Source of the DNA: CAG-877 sp963645945
GTDB lineage: Bacteria > Bacillota_I > Bacilli_A > RF39 > UBA660
Reading direction: 5' to 3'
DNA: 29,726 nt
NCBI GenBank assembly: GCA_963645945.1
Contig: CAVIUA010000005.1
Location: forward strand, 1 to 29,726
The notes under the pieces are model-generated. The model made no database searches, was not told where the DNA came from, and worked only from the letters and a program-made list of their open reading frames with translations. Position 1 is the stretch's first letter, and each line of letters opens with the position of its first letter. This document shows, one piece after another, positions 1 through 7,987 of the stretch. The position numbers and the translations under genes are program-made.

Positions 1-243
1 TATATAGCTAACTTAGGATTGTGTCGTTTAAAATTGCACGCCTTTGCTATTTTGCACATGGCCTTGTCGCCTTCCTACTTCGGCTACTACAGCGCTGTCG
101 GCTTCATCGTCTACTCGGCTGGCAACCTGAACAACAACAACGTCAACAACTCCTACGGCACGCGTCCGTCAGTCTCTCTTGCACCTGGTACTAGAACAGT
201 TGCGGGAGATGGCACTGTAAACGATCCATACATAATAGAATAA
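1..243 (+). CDS. 3' end of a probable surface protein with a DGR-like variable C-terminal region (5' truncated)
   Basis: The frame is open from base 1, so this is the C-terminal end (80 residues) of a longer gene and the true start lies outside the window. The tail (SYGTRPSVSLAPGT, then GDGTVNDPYIIE) resembles the closing segment of C-type-lectin/formylglycine-enzyme-like domains seen in Bacillota surface proteins. Bases ~40-170 are GC-rich in an otherwise AT-rich window. Their codons are almost all NNC (tac, ttc, ggc, agc, gtc, atc) plus seven AAC Asn codons, which is what adenine-directed mutagenesis of AAC codons in a template repeat would leave. After ~175 the composition returns to normal. 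A reverse transcriptase or template repeat is not in this window. Family assignment is moderate; the variable-repeat reading is an inference. Confidence 0.6.
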   Translation, partial: YIANLGLCRLKLHAFAILHMALSPSYFGYYSAVGFIVYSAGNLNNNNVNNSYGTRPSVSLAPGTRTVAGDGTVNDPYIIE

Positions 244-278
244 GCAATTCAATAATTTATAGTTTCAATTACAACGAC

Positions 279-324
279 AAAGAAAGATATAATATCATTT
301 CTAAGTATTATATCTTTTTCTTTT
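279..324 (+). terminator. Rho-independent terminator after the truncated surface gene
   Basis: A perfect 12-bp stem (283-294 with 306-317) with an 11-nt loop runs into a T-rich tract at 315-324. It ends the upstream gene before the pcrA promoter. The A-rich left arm may let it work weakly in the other direction. Confidence 0.75.
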
Positions 325-331
325 GGACTGT

Positions 332-360
332 TTGCCTAAACTAAAAATATAGGATATAAT
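332..360 (+). promoter_or_regulatory. Sigma-A promoter of pcrA operon
   Basis: The -35 box TTGCCT (332-337) and -10 box TATAAT (355-360) are separated by 17 bp. The start codon follows 23 bp after the -10 box, so the leader is short. Confidence 0.7.
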
Positions 361-383
361 GTAAATAGGAAGTAGGTAAAAAG

Positions 384-2489
384 ATGAATATAGATAATTT
401 AAATGACAAACAAAAAGAAGCCGTATTATATAATGACGGACCTCTTCTAATAATAGCTGGAGCAGGTGCAGGTAAAACTAAAACATTAACTACTAAGATA
501 GCTTATTTAATTGAAGAAAAATATGCCACTCCATACAATGTTCTAGCAATTACCTTCACAAATAAAGCTGCGAAAGAAATGAAAGACAGACTATATGCTA
601 TGCTTGGCGACGTAGCAAAAAAAATACAAGTTTCAACTTTTCATAGCTTTGGTTTAAAACTATTAAGAGAAAATTTTGAATTATTAGGTTATGATAGAAA
701 CTTTGTTATTATGGATAGTGATGATTCATTAACCGTAGTCAAAAAAATAATAAAAGACTTAGGATACGATCCAAAAGTATATAATCCTAAAGCCATCAGA
801 AATAAAATAAGTAGTTGTAAAAACGAAATGATTTCCGCTAAAGCTTACGAAAGATATGCTGTTAGTGACTATGAACAAGTAATCCATAAAATATACGAAA
901 AATATGAAGATAAATTATATCGAAACAACTCAGTAGACTTTGATGATTTATTATTACTACCAATAAAACTATTTAAAGAAAATAAAGATGTACTAGAAAG
1001 ATATCAAGATTTATATCAATATATTTTAATAGATGAGTATCAAGATACAAATCAAGCACAATACATCTTAACAAAACTTATCAGTGAAAAAAATAGACGT
1101 ATAACTTGTGTTGGAGATGACTCACAAAGTATTTATAGTTTTAGAGGAGCTAATTATAAAAATATTTTAAACTTTGAAAAAGACTATTCTGACGCTAAAA
1201 CAATTCTTTTAGAACAAAACTATCGTTCAACAAGTACTATTCTAGATGCTGCTAATCAAGTAATAAAGAATAATAGTCAAAGAAAAGATAAGAAACTATG
1301 GACTGATAGAGGACAGGGTGAAAAGATAAAATATTATCGTGCTTATAATGAAAGAGATGAAGCACAATATGTTATTAGAAAAATAAAAGAATTAGTAAAT
1401 AGAGGAACAGAGTATAAAGATATTGCTATTCTTTATAGAACCAATGCCCAGTCACGTGTAGTAGAAGAAGAAATGTTAAAAGAAAATCTACCATATCGTG
1501 TTATTGGAAGTTTCTATTTCTATTCTCGTAAAGAAATAAAAGATTTAATTGCTTACCTTCGTCTTATTCATAATTCTAAAGATAATATAAGTCTTTTAAG
1601 AGTAATTAATACACCAAAAAGAGGTATTGGTCTAAAGACTATTGAAAATTTAACTTCTAAAGCTGATGAAGAAGGAATAAGTATATATGACGCTATTAGT
1701 TCTGGTAAAGAGTTAGAATTTAAAAATACTATTGAAAAATTAAAAATAGTAGCTGAAGATTTAACTTTAACAGAGTTAATTGATAAAGTACTAGATGCTT
1801 CTGGTATGAAAAAAGAACTAGAAAGTGAACAAAGTCTAGAATCAGAAGTAAGACTAGAAAACTTAGAAGAGTTTAAGTCTATTACTAAAGCCTTTGAAGA
1901 AAAAGAAGGTCTAATATCATTAGAAGACTTCTTGCTAGAAATAAGTTTAATTAGTGATGTTGAGGAATATAAAGATGATCCAAATCGTATAAGTTTAATG
2001 ACAGTTCATTCTGTAAAAGGATTAGAGTTTGATAATGTATTTGTCATTGGTATGGAAGAAGGAATATTCCCACATATGAATTCACTTATGGAGAATATGG
2101 CCTTAGAAGAAGAAAGAAGACTTTGTTATGTAGCCATTACCAGAGCGAAAGATAATCTACATCTAGTAAATGCTCGTCGTAGAACATTATTTGGTAAAGA
2201 ACAAGTAAATCCAGTTAGTCGTTTCATGAGTGAGATAAATCCAGGACTTCTAGAAACAAATGTAAAAGAAGAAGAACTACCTAAAAAAGAAGAAAAAATT
2301 GATACAACAGAAATGTTTAGAGAAGAAGAAGTTGATTACAAAGTAGGAGACTATGTATATCACGAAACTTTTGGAACTGGTAAAGTAGTAGAAGTAACAA
2401 ATACCTTAGTAAGCGTTGCCTTTAAGCATCCACATGGTATTAAAAAATTGATGAAGAATCATAAAAAATTATCAAAGGTTACTAGTTAG
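384..2489 (+). CDS. pcrA: ATP-dependent DNA helicase PcrA/UvrD (SF1A)
   Basis: This is a 3'-5' DNA helicase acting in repair and in displacement of proteins from DNA; in Gram-positives it is the essential UvrD homologue. All superfamily 1 motifs are visible: Walker A GAGAGKT (K31), motif Ia AITFTNKAAKEM, motif II DEYQD (217-221), motif III DDSQSIYSFRGA, motif IV EQNYRS, motif V TVHSVKGLEF and motif VI VAITRAK. The C-terminus (VGDYVYHETFGTGKVV...) is the Tudor-like PcrA domain that in known homologues contacts RNA polymerase. At 701 aa it is a little shorter than typical PcrA (~720-750). The ATG is preceded by AGGAAG at 367-372. It is the first gene of an operon, with a nucleotidyltransferase 19 nt downstream. 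Rep and UvrD are close relatives, but the C-terminal domain and host type favour PcrA. Confidence 0.95.
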   Translation: MNIDNLNDKQKEAVLYNDGPLLIIAGAGAGKTKTLTTKIAYLIEEKYATPYNVLAITFTNKAAKEMKDRLYAMLGDVAKKIQVSTFHSFGLKLLRENFELLGYDRNFVIMDSDDSLTVVKKIIKDLGYDPKVYNPKAIRNKISSCKNEMISAKAYERYAVSDYEQVIHKIYEKYEDKLYRNNSVDFDDLLLLPIKLFKENKDVLERYQDLYQYILIDEYQDTNQAQYILTKLISEKNRRITCVGDDSQSIYSFRGANYKNILNFEKDYSDAKTILLEQNYRSTSTILDAANQVIKNNSQRKDKKLWTDRGQGEKIKYYRAYNERDEAQYVIRKIKELVNRGTEYKDIAILYRTNAQSRVVEEEMLKENLPYRVIGSFYFYSRKEIKDLIAYLRLIHNSKDNISLLRVINTPKRGIGLKTIENLTSKADEEGISIYDAISSGKELEFKNTIEKLKIVAEDLTLTELIDKVLDASGMKKELESEQSLESEVRLENLEEFKSITKAFEEKEGLISLEDFLLEISLISDVEEYKDDPNRISLMTVHSVKGLEFDNVFVIGMEEGIFPHMNSLMENMALEEERRLCYVAITRAKDNLHLVNARRRTLFGKEQVNPVSRFMSEINPGLLETNVKEEELPKKEEKIDTTEMFREEEVDYKVGDYVYHETFGTGKVVEVTNTLVSVAFKHPHGIKKLMKNHKKLSKVTS

Positions 2490-2508
2490 TAACTAAAAAG
2501 GAGAAAAT

Positions 2509-3423
2509 ATGAAAGATAAAACATTACTTATTTTAGCTGCTGGAATGGGAAGCAGATTTGGAGGATTAAAACAAATAACTCCTCTAGGACCAAATGGAGA
2601 ATTCATTATTGATTACTCTGTATATGATGCCATTAAAGCTGGTTTCAACAAAATAGTTTTCTTAATAAAAGAAGAAAATTATGATGTGTTCAAAGAAACA
2701 ATTGGAAAAAGAGTAGAACCATATATTAATGCTGAATACTGTTTCCAAAAAAATGATAACTTGCCAGAAGGTTATTCAGTACCAGAAACAAGAGTAAAAC
2801 CTCTAGGAACAGCCCATGCTATTCTTTGCTGTAAAGATAAAATTCATGAACCATTCGCAATTATCAATGCAGATGATTTCTATGGAAGAGATGCTTATCT
2901 AAAAGCAGCAAACTTCCTAGATACTACTAATGATAAAACACCACATCCATACGGATTAGTAAGTTATTTAGTAAAAAATACTATTACAGAAAACGGTTCC
3001 GTAAAAAGAGGAGTATGCCAAGTAGAAAATGGTATGCTTACTAAAATAACAGAAAGTGTTATAGAAAAAGTAGCTGGTCAATTAGTTGCGAAACCATTAT
3101 CTGGCCAAGAAGAATTCATTGTTTCACCAGATGACAAAGTATCAATGAATTTAATGTTATTTACACCAAGTATCTTCCCATACATAGAAAAAGAATTTCC
3201 AAAATTTCTTGATAAAAACAAAGATGACTTAGAAAAATGTGAATACTTAATTCCAGATGTACTATTCAGTAGTATAGAAGAAAACTACGCTACAGTAAGT
3301 GTAATTGAAACTACATCAGCTTGGTATGGAGTAACTTATAAAGAGGATGCAGAAAATGTAAAAGCAGCTCTAAAAAAACTAGTTGATGAGAACGAATATC
3401 CTTCAAATTTATGGGAAAAATAA
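2509..3423 (+). CDS. Sugar-phosphate nucleotidyltransferase family protein
   Basis: This 304-aa cytosolic protein belongs to the NTP_transferase (GT-A Rossmann) family that joins an NTP to a sugar-1-phosphate or related phosphate. The N-terminal signature LAAGMGSRFGGLKQ (residues 9-22) is the nucleotide-binding loop, and INADDFYG is the usual metal/substrate segment. The substrate cannot be read from sequence: it does not look like canonical GalU, GlmU or RmlA, and it lacks the GlmU acetyltransferase half. AGGAG lies just before the ATG, 19 nt after the pcrA stop, so it is co-transcribed with the helicase although the functions are unrelated. The operon ends at the hairpin at 3431-3456. A role in cell-envelope sugar supply is an inference from the family. 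Confidence 0.8.
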   Translation: MKDKTLLILAAGMGSRFGGLKQITPLGPNGEFIIDYSVYDAIKAGFNKIVFLIKEENYDVFKETIGKRVEPYINAEYCFQKNDNLPEGYSVPETRVKPLGTAHAILCCKDKIHEPFAIINADDFYGRDAYLKAANFLDTTNDKTPHPYGLVSYLVKNTITENGSVKRGVCQVENGMLTKITESVIEKVAGQLVAKPLSGQEEFIVSPDDKVSMNLMLFTPSIFPYIEKEFPKFLDKNKDDLEKCEYLIPDVLFSSIEENYATVSVIETTSAWYGVTYKEDAENVKAALKKLVDENEYPSNLWEK

Positions 3424-3427
3424 TTAC

Positions 3428-3457
3428 AAAAAGCAAGTCAATTTAGACTTGTTTTTC
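3428..3457 (+). terminator. Rho-independent terminator of the pcrA operon
   Basis: The stem CAAGTC/GACTTG (3434-3439 with 3446-3451) is extended by a G-T pair and A-T pairs, has a 6-nt loop, and is followed by TTTTT at 3452-3456. Confidence 0.75.
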
Positions 3458-3477
3458 TATGAAATAAAAGCGTATTA

Positions 3478-3486
3478 TGGTATAAT
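3478..3486 (+). promoter_or_regulatory. Extended -10 promoter for the HELLH gene and ligA
   Basis: TGGTATAAT is an extended -10 box (TGnTATAAT). There is no convincing -35 box 17 bp upstream, which fits an extended -10 promoter. It lies 27 bp before the start at 3514. Confidence 0.55.
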
Positions 3487-3513
3487 ATATATAGAGAAAA
3501 ATGGTGATTAAAC

Positions 3514-4560
3514 ATGGAAAAATTTGAAGATAACATTGATAAATTTCTACTAAGAAGAATTGCTTATAATATCCCAGAAAAAGCCAAGTTAAAAAGAGTT
3601 AAATTAAAAGGTGAAATTTTAGATTCTCCAGTACTAGCAAGTAAAAAGTATCACTTAAATGAATATTTAGGATTTAAAGATTATGATCAAATAGTATTAG
3701 AATTTGAAAGTATTCTTAGAGAAAACTTTGGCAGTCACTGTGATATTTCATCATTTTATAGAAACATTAAAGATTTAATTATTACTGAAGAAAAGAGTAC
3801 AATCATTACAACTATAAAAAGACTACTTGGAAGAAATAATGAAGGTTGCTATTATCCAGAATCTAATGAAATAGCTTTAATGTCTGATAATAATGGAAAA
3901 GATACTACTTTTCATGAATTATTACATCTAGCCAGCTCTAAAGTTACATCTGAAGATATTGTATTTGCCGGTTTCTGTCAAGGAAAAGATTTAGGAGAAA
4001 AAATTACAGGTGAATGCATTAATGAAGGTTATACAGAATATTTAAATTGTAAATATTTTATTCAAAGAGATAGTATTTATTATGATGATGATAAGATAAT
4101 TGCGAGAGGAATAGAAGACATCATTGGTTCTAGTAAAATGGAAGAATTATATTTTAATTCTGACTTAAAAGGACTAATAAATGAGTTAAGTAAATATAGT
4201 TCAGAAGAAATTGTAAATAATTTAGTAGCTAGACTAGATACTTTAACAGAAGGCAGAAGACCAAGTATGTCTAAAGCATATAAAGTATTTGCTGAAGCAA
4301 GACAAACTATTGCCGGAATAAAAATAAATAAAGCAAGAACTCAGTACAGTCAAGGACAAATTTCCGAAGTCGAAAAAGAAAAACAAATACTACTCGCAAA
4401 ACTATATTCAAGAGATGGTCTTGTATTTGAACAAGATACACATATTGAAAAAGAAGAAGATGGAATAAGAATAACAGATCATAATAATAATATTTTTATT
4501 GATAACAAAGCAAATATAAAAATAAAAAGACAAACATATTATTATCAATTACAAAAATAA
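3514..4560 (+). CDS. Putative HExxH zinc metallopeptidase-like protein, unknown function
   Basis: I do not recognise this 348-aa protein as a named family. It carries a zincin motif, HELLH at residues 134-138, inside a predicted helix (TTFHELLHLASS). About 33 residues later comes a second helix, ECINEGYTEYLN, with E171 and E175 as candidate third metal ligands, the spacing seen in gluzincin-like peptidases. There is no signal peptide or membrane helix, so it should be cytosolic. The C-terminal ~100 residues are charged and partly helical, with a long KEKEKQ-type segment. GGTGA precedes the ATG. It sits 16 nt upstream of ligA and shares its promoter. The catalytic motif is seen; protease activity and any link to DNA repair are inference. 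Confidence 0.7.
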   Translation: MEKFEDNIDKFLLRRIAYNIPEKAKLKRVKLKGEILDSPVLASKKYHLNEYLGFKDYDQIVLEFESILRENFGSHCDISSFYRNIKDLIITEEKSTIITTIKRLLGRNNEGCYYPESNEIALMSDNNGKDTTFHELLHLASSKVTSEDIVFAGFCQGKDLGEKITGECINEGYTEYLNCKYFIQRDSIYYDDDKIIARGIEDIIGSSKMEELYFNSDLKGLINELSKYSSEEIVNNLVARLDTLTEGRRPSMSKAYKVFAEARQTIAGIKINKARTQYSQGQISEVEKEKQILLAKLYSRDGLVFEQDTHIEKEEDGIRITDHNNNIFIDNKANIKIKRQTYYYQLQK

Positions 4561-4576
4561 AAAAAGGAGACTATTT

Positions 4577-6556
4577 ATGCAAGAAAGAATGAATGAATTA
4601 ATTGATATTATTAATGAGGCTGATTACAATTATCATACTCTAGATAATCCAACTATTACCGACCAAGAATATGATAAATACTTTAGAGAACTAGAAGAAA
4701 TAGAAAAAGCACATCCAAACTGGCTAAGAGATGATTCACCAACACAACACGCTGGTGGAAAAATAATAGAAGGTTTTAATAAAGTCACCCATAAAATACC
4801 AATGATGTCCTTAAGCGATGTTTTCTCAGAAAGCGAAGTTTTAGCCTTTGATGAAAGAATTAAAAAAGAAGGAATTACACCTGAATACGTTTGTGAGTTG
4901 AAAATAGATGGGCTTTCTGTTTCACTACTATATGAAAACGGAAAATTAGTTCGTGCCGCAACAAGAGGTGATGGTACAACAGGTGAAGATATTACTCATA
5001 ATGCTAAAACTATAAAAGTAATTCCATTAAAACTAAAAGAAAATATTGATATTGAAGTACGTGGCGAAATATTTATGAATAAAAAAACATTAGAGATACT
5101 AAATGAAGACCGTAAGAAAAAGAATCAACCATTACTTCAAAATTGTCGTAATGCCGCAGCTGGCTCAATTAGACAATTAGATTCCAAAGTAGCTGCTGAA
5201 CGTAAACTAGATAATTTCATTTATCATTTACCAGATCCATTAGATTATGGACTTCATACTCATGAAGAAGCTCTTGAGTACATGAGACAACTAGGTTTTA
5301 AAATGAATCCTAATAATCGAGTTGTAAAAAATATTAATGAAGCCCTTGAGTATATAGAAGAAAAAGGTAAAGAAAGAGCCAGTCTTCCTTATGATATCGA
5401 CGGTGTTGTTATAAAAGTAAATAGTATCGATCAACAACAAAAACTAGGCTACACTGCCAAGTATCCAAAATGGGCAACAGCCTATAAATTTCCAGCCGAA
5501 GAAGTTTTAACTAAATTAACAGATATAATTTTTACAGTAGGAAGAACAGGACAAATAACACCTAATGCTGTTCTAGAACCAGTTATAGTAGCCGGTTCAA
5601 CCATTTCACGAGCAACACTTCACAATGAAGATTATGTAAATGAAAAAGATTTAAAAATAGGCGATATAGTTTCAATAAGAAAAGCTGGAGATGTTATACC
5701 AGAAGTAGTAGAAGTAAAAAAAGAAAGACGTACAGGCAAAGAAAAAGATTTTGAAATGATTACTAACTGTCCTATGTGCAATACACCTTTAGTAAAAAAA
5801 GAAGGACAAGTAGATTACTATTGTCCAAATAAAAAATGCCCAGCTAGAAGTATTGAAGAATTAATTCATTTTGCGTCACGTGATGCCATGAATATAGATG
5901 GACTAGGCGATAGAATCATGGAAGATTTTTATAATTTCCATTTCATCGCTACAATTGCCGATATATATTCTCTAAAAAATCATGAACAAGATTTAATACG
6001 ACTAGAAGGCTATGGAGATAAATCAGTAACTAATTTATTAAACGCTATAGAAGAAAGTAAAAAGAATTCTCTAGAAAGACTATTATTTGGTCTAGGAATT
6101 CCACATGTAGGAGCAAAAACAGCTAAACTACTCGCAAAACATTATAAAAATTTAGCTTCATTAATGTCTTCATCAGAAGAAGAATTAACTAGTATTCCAG
6201 ACATTGGCTCTATAATTGCGAAAAGCATAGTTGAATACTTTAATGATTCTCACAGAAGAGCTATAGTAGATGAACTAATAGAACTTGGTCTTAATACTAA
6301 ATATTTAGGACAAGAAGCAGAAGAAAATGATGAATTTAAAGATAAGACATTTGTTCTAACTGGCGCTCTAACTTTATTCACAAGAGAAGAAGCCGAAGAA
6401 AAAATAGAATCTCTTGGTGGGAAAACATCTGGCTCTGTTTCTAAAAAAACAACTGCTGTAATTGTCGGACAAAATCCTGGTAGTAAATATGATAAAGCTA
6501 AAGAATTAGGTATTCCTATCTGGACAGAAGAAGAGTTTAAAGAAAAGTTAGGTTAA
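4577..6556 (+). CDS. ligA: NAD+-dependent DNA ligase LigA
   Basis: Seals nicks in duplex DNA in replication and repair using NAD+ as AMP donor. The domain order is complete: Ia domain at the N-terminus (YNYHTLDNPTITDQEYD), adenylation domain with catalytic K109 in CELKIDG followed by RGDGTTGED, OB fold, four-cysteine zinc finger (C398, C401, C416, C421), helix-hairpin-helix region around GLGIPHVGAKTAKLL, and a C-terminal BRCT domain (DKTFVLTGAL to WTEEEF). The length of 659 aa is normal. AAAGGAGA precedes the ATG, and the gene is 16 nt after the HELLH gene in one operon. A hairpin with a T-tract ends the operon at ~6614. No missing key residue was seen. Confidence 0.97.
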   Translation: MQERMNELIDIINEADYNYHTLDNPTITDQEYDKYFRELEEIEKAHPNWLRDDSPTQHAGGKIIEGFNKVTHKIPMMSLSDVFSESEVLAFDERIKKEGITPEYVCELKIDGLSVSLLYENGKLVRAATRGDGTTGEDITHNAKTIKVIPLKLKENIDIEVRGEIFMNKKTLEILNEDRKKKNQPLLQNCRNAAAGSIRQLDSKVAAERKLDNFIYHLPDPLDYGLHTHEEALEYMRQLGFKMNPNNRVVKNINEALEYIEEKGKERASLPYDIDGVVIKVNSIDQQQKLGYTAKYPKWATAYKFPAEEVLTKLTDIIFTVGRTGQITPNAVLEPVIVAGSTISRATLHNEDYVNEKDLKIGDIVSIRKAGDVIPEVVEVKKERRTGKEKDFEMITNCPMCNTPLVKKEGQVDYYCPNKKCPARSIEELIHFASRDAMNIDGLGDRIMEDFYNFHFIATIADIYSLKNHEQDLIRLEGYGDKSVTNLLNAIEESKKNSLERLLFGLGIPHVGAKTAKLLAKHYKNLASLMSSSEEELTSIPDIGSIIAKSIVEYFNDSHRRAIVDELIELGLNTKYLGQEAEENDEFKDKTFVLTGALTLFTREEAEEKIESLGGKTSGSVSKKTTAVIVGQNPGSKYDKAKELGIPIWTEEEFKEKLG

Positions 6557-6586
6557 TATAAACATATAATTAAAAATATACTAAGT

Positions 6587-6615
6587 AAAGCTGGAATGAA
6601 AAGTTCCGGTTTTTA
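6587..6615 (+). terminator. Rho-independent terminator after ligA
   Basis: The stem CTGGAA/TTCCGG, extended by A-T and G-T pairs, has a 7-nt loop and is followed by TTTTT (6610-6614). Confidence 0.7.
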
Positions 6616-6706
6616 GTTAGTTTCTAATTAAAAAATTAAGTGAGTCAATCATAAAAAATTAACACAACATAATAGTTTTTTAACGTAACCAGAATTGTAC
6701 AAAACC

Positions 6707-6735
6707 TTGACTATTTCACAAAAAAATGGTATTAT
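6707..6735 (+). promoter_or_regulatory. Sigma-A promoter of the acidic membrane protein gene
   Basis: TTGACT (6707-6712), 17 bp, TATTAT (6730-6735), with TG at 6727-6728 giving an extended -10. The start codon is at 6770. Confidence 0.7.
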
Positions 6736-6769
6736 AATGCCACGAAATTCAAGGAATAGGTGATATCGT

Positions 6770-7567
6770 ATGAGAAAGAAAAAAATTAAAATAGAAGATT
6801 ATGAAGATTATGAAGATTATGATACAATTGAACAAGAATCTCTATTAAAAAACATAGAAGAATATGAAGAAGTTCTCTATGAAGATGAAGAAAGTTTTGA
6901 CTTAAATGAAGAAAACTTCGAGATAAAAGAGACAAATGATTTAGATGAAGAATTTGACGATGAAAAAGAAGAAAAAAAATATATAAAAGATCCAAAAAAA
7001 ATAGCCAAGATATTTAATATCATATTTTACGTACTAATCGTTTTAATGATAATGGTAACAATTGATGTTATAAGTGTATCAAGATATAACACTGGACCTT
7101 TCTTTGCAATAAAGACTGCTCATTATAAAGATGGTGGTACTAAAGTATATCATGGAATAGGCTATAAAGTAATCAAATATAATCAAGTACAAGGTAGAAG
7201 AGATACTGTAATAGGTTCATGGGCCATAAAATACTCAGTTGAACCAACAGAAGTAGATTCAATAGACTTAGCTATCGAATATAAAAACGATACTGTAAAA
7301 GCCTATGAGAAATACAATACTAAATTCCTAAGAATATCTGGTACATACCAAAGTTACAATAAAAAAAATAGAACCCTTACCTTTGGATATATAGATCCAG
7401 ATGGTTCATATACCTTAAACATCGTTTGTAAAATGGCAAAAGATGCAACTATAAAAGAATATGAAAAAGAAGATTCCATCACTGTTATAGGAACAGCATA
7501 TGACTTTAAAATGAATGATAAAAATAATCCGAATAGATTATATATAAAAAACTGTTTTGCAGAATAA
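6770..7567 (+). CDS. Single-pass membrane protein with acidic cytosolic tail and OB-like extracellular domain
   Basis: A 265-aa protein with no named family that I can assert. Residues 1-75 are extremely acidic (many E and D) and begin with a tandem EDY repeat. One membrane helix follows at about 83-103 (IFNIIFYVLIVLMIMVTIDV), preceded by lysines, so the N-terminus should be inside. The remainder is a predicted outer domain. Its C-terminal half (FLRISGTYQSYN, SITVIGTAYDF, RLYIKNC) has the strand pattern of the tRNA_anti-like OB-fold family of anchored Bacillota proteins; this is a tentative match. The gene is monocistronic, with its own promoter and terminator. AGGTGA lies 6 nt before the ATG. 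The function is unknown. Confidence 0.75.
   Translation: MRKKKIKIEDYEDYEDYDTIEQESLLKNIEEYEEVLYEDEESFDLNEENFEIKETNDLDEEFDDEKEEKKYIKDPKKIAKIFNIIFYVLIVLMIMVTIDVISVSRYNTGPFFAIKTAHYKDGGTKVYHGIGYKVIKYNQVQGRRDTVIGSWAIKYSVEPTEVDSIDLAIEYKNDTVKAYEKYNTKFLRISGTYQSYNKKNRTLTFGYIDPDGSYTLNIVCKMAKDATIKEYEKEDSITVIGTAYDFKMNDKNNPNRLYIKNCFAE
6794..6820 (+). repeat. Three tandem copies of a 9-bp unit coding for Glu-Asp-Tyr
   Basis: GAAGATTAT is repeated three times exactly (6794-6802, 6803-6811, 6812-6820) in frame, near the N-terminus of the acidic membrane protein. Perfect DNA identity suggests slippage-driven length variation. Confidence 0.85.
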
Positions 7568-7570
7568 AAT

Positions 7571-7597
7571 AACAAGTGCTACAAGGCATTTGTTTTT
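7571..7597 (+). terminator. Rho-independent terminator
   Basis: The 8-bp stem ACAAGTGC/GCATTTGT (one G-T pair; 7572-7579 with 7586-7593) has a 6-nt loop, and T's follow to 7596. Confidence 0.7.
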
Positions 7598-7619
7598 GCT
7601 TAATAAAGAAAATGATAAA

Positions 7620-7648
7620 TTTACATATCAACATATCCATGATATAAT
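7620..7648 (+). promoter_or_regulatory. Sigma-A promoter of gatCAB
   Basis: TTTACA (7620-7625), 17 bp, TATAAT (7643-7648). It is followed by a near-perfect Shine-Dalgarno AAAGGAGG (7658-7665), 7 nt before the gatC ATG. Confidence 0.75.
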
Positions 7649-7672
7649 AAAAAAGTTAAAGGAGGCACCCTT

Positions 7673-7987
7673 ATGGAAGATAAATTAACTAAAGAAGAGG
7701 TTATGCATGTTGCTAAACTAGCAAGAATTGAAATTGATGAAGACGAACTAGCAATGTATCAAGTAAAATTAAAACAGATACTAAACGAAATAGAAAAAAT
7801 AAACGACGTAAAAGTATATGATGAAGACATGTTAATATGTCCAACTGAAAATAAATGTTCATTACGTGCTGATGAAGAAGGAGAAATGTTAAATCCAAAA
7901 GAAGTATTAAAAAATGCTCCAAGACACAATGGAAATTACATTTCAGTTCCAGCAGTAATAGGTGAAAAGGGTGGTATGAGTGCATAA
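7673..7987 (+). CDS. gatC: Asp/Glu-tRNA amidotransferase subunit C (GatC)
   Basis: The small 104-aa subunit that stabilises GatA and wraps around the GatAB dimer. It shows the typical start (LTKEEVMHVAKLARIEIDEDE), the helix with LKQILNEIEKIN, and the C-terminal LRADE...LKNAPRHNGNYISVPAVI segment that contacts GatA. It is first in the operon, with the strongest Shine-Dalgarno of the three genes. The stop overlaps the gatA start by 8 nt. Confidence 0.93.
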   Translation: MEDKLTKEEVMHVAKLARIEIDEDELAMYQVKLKQILNEIEKINDVKVYDEDMLICPTENKCSLRADEEGEMLNPKEVLKNAPRHNGNYISVPAVIGEKGGMSA

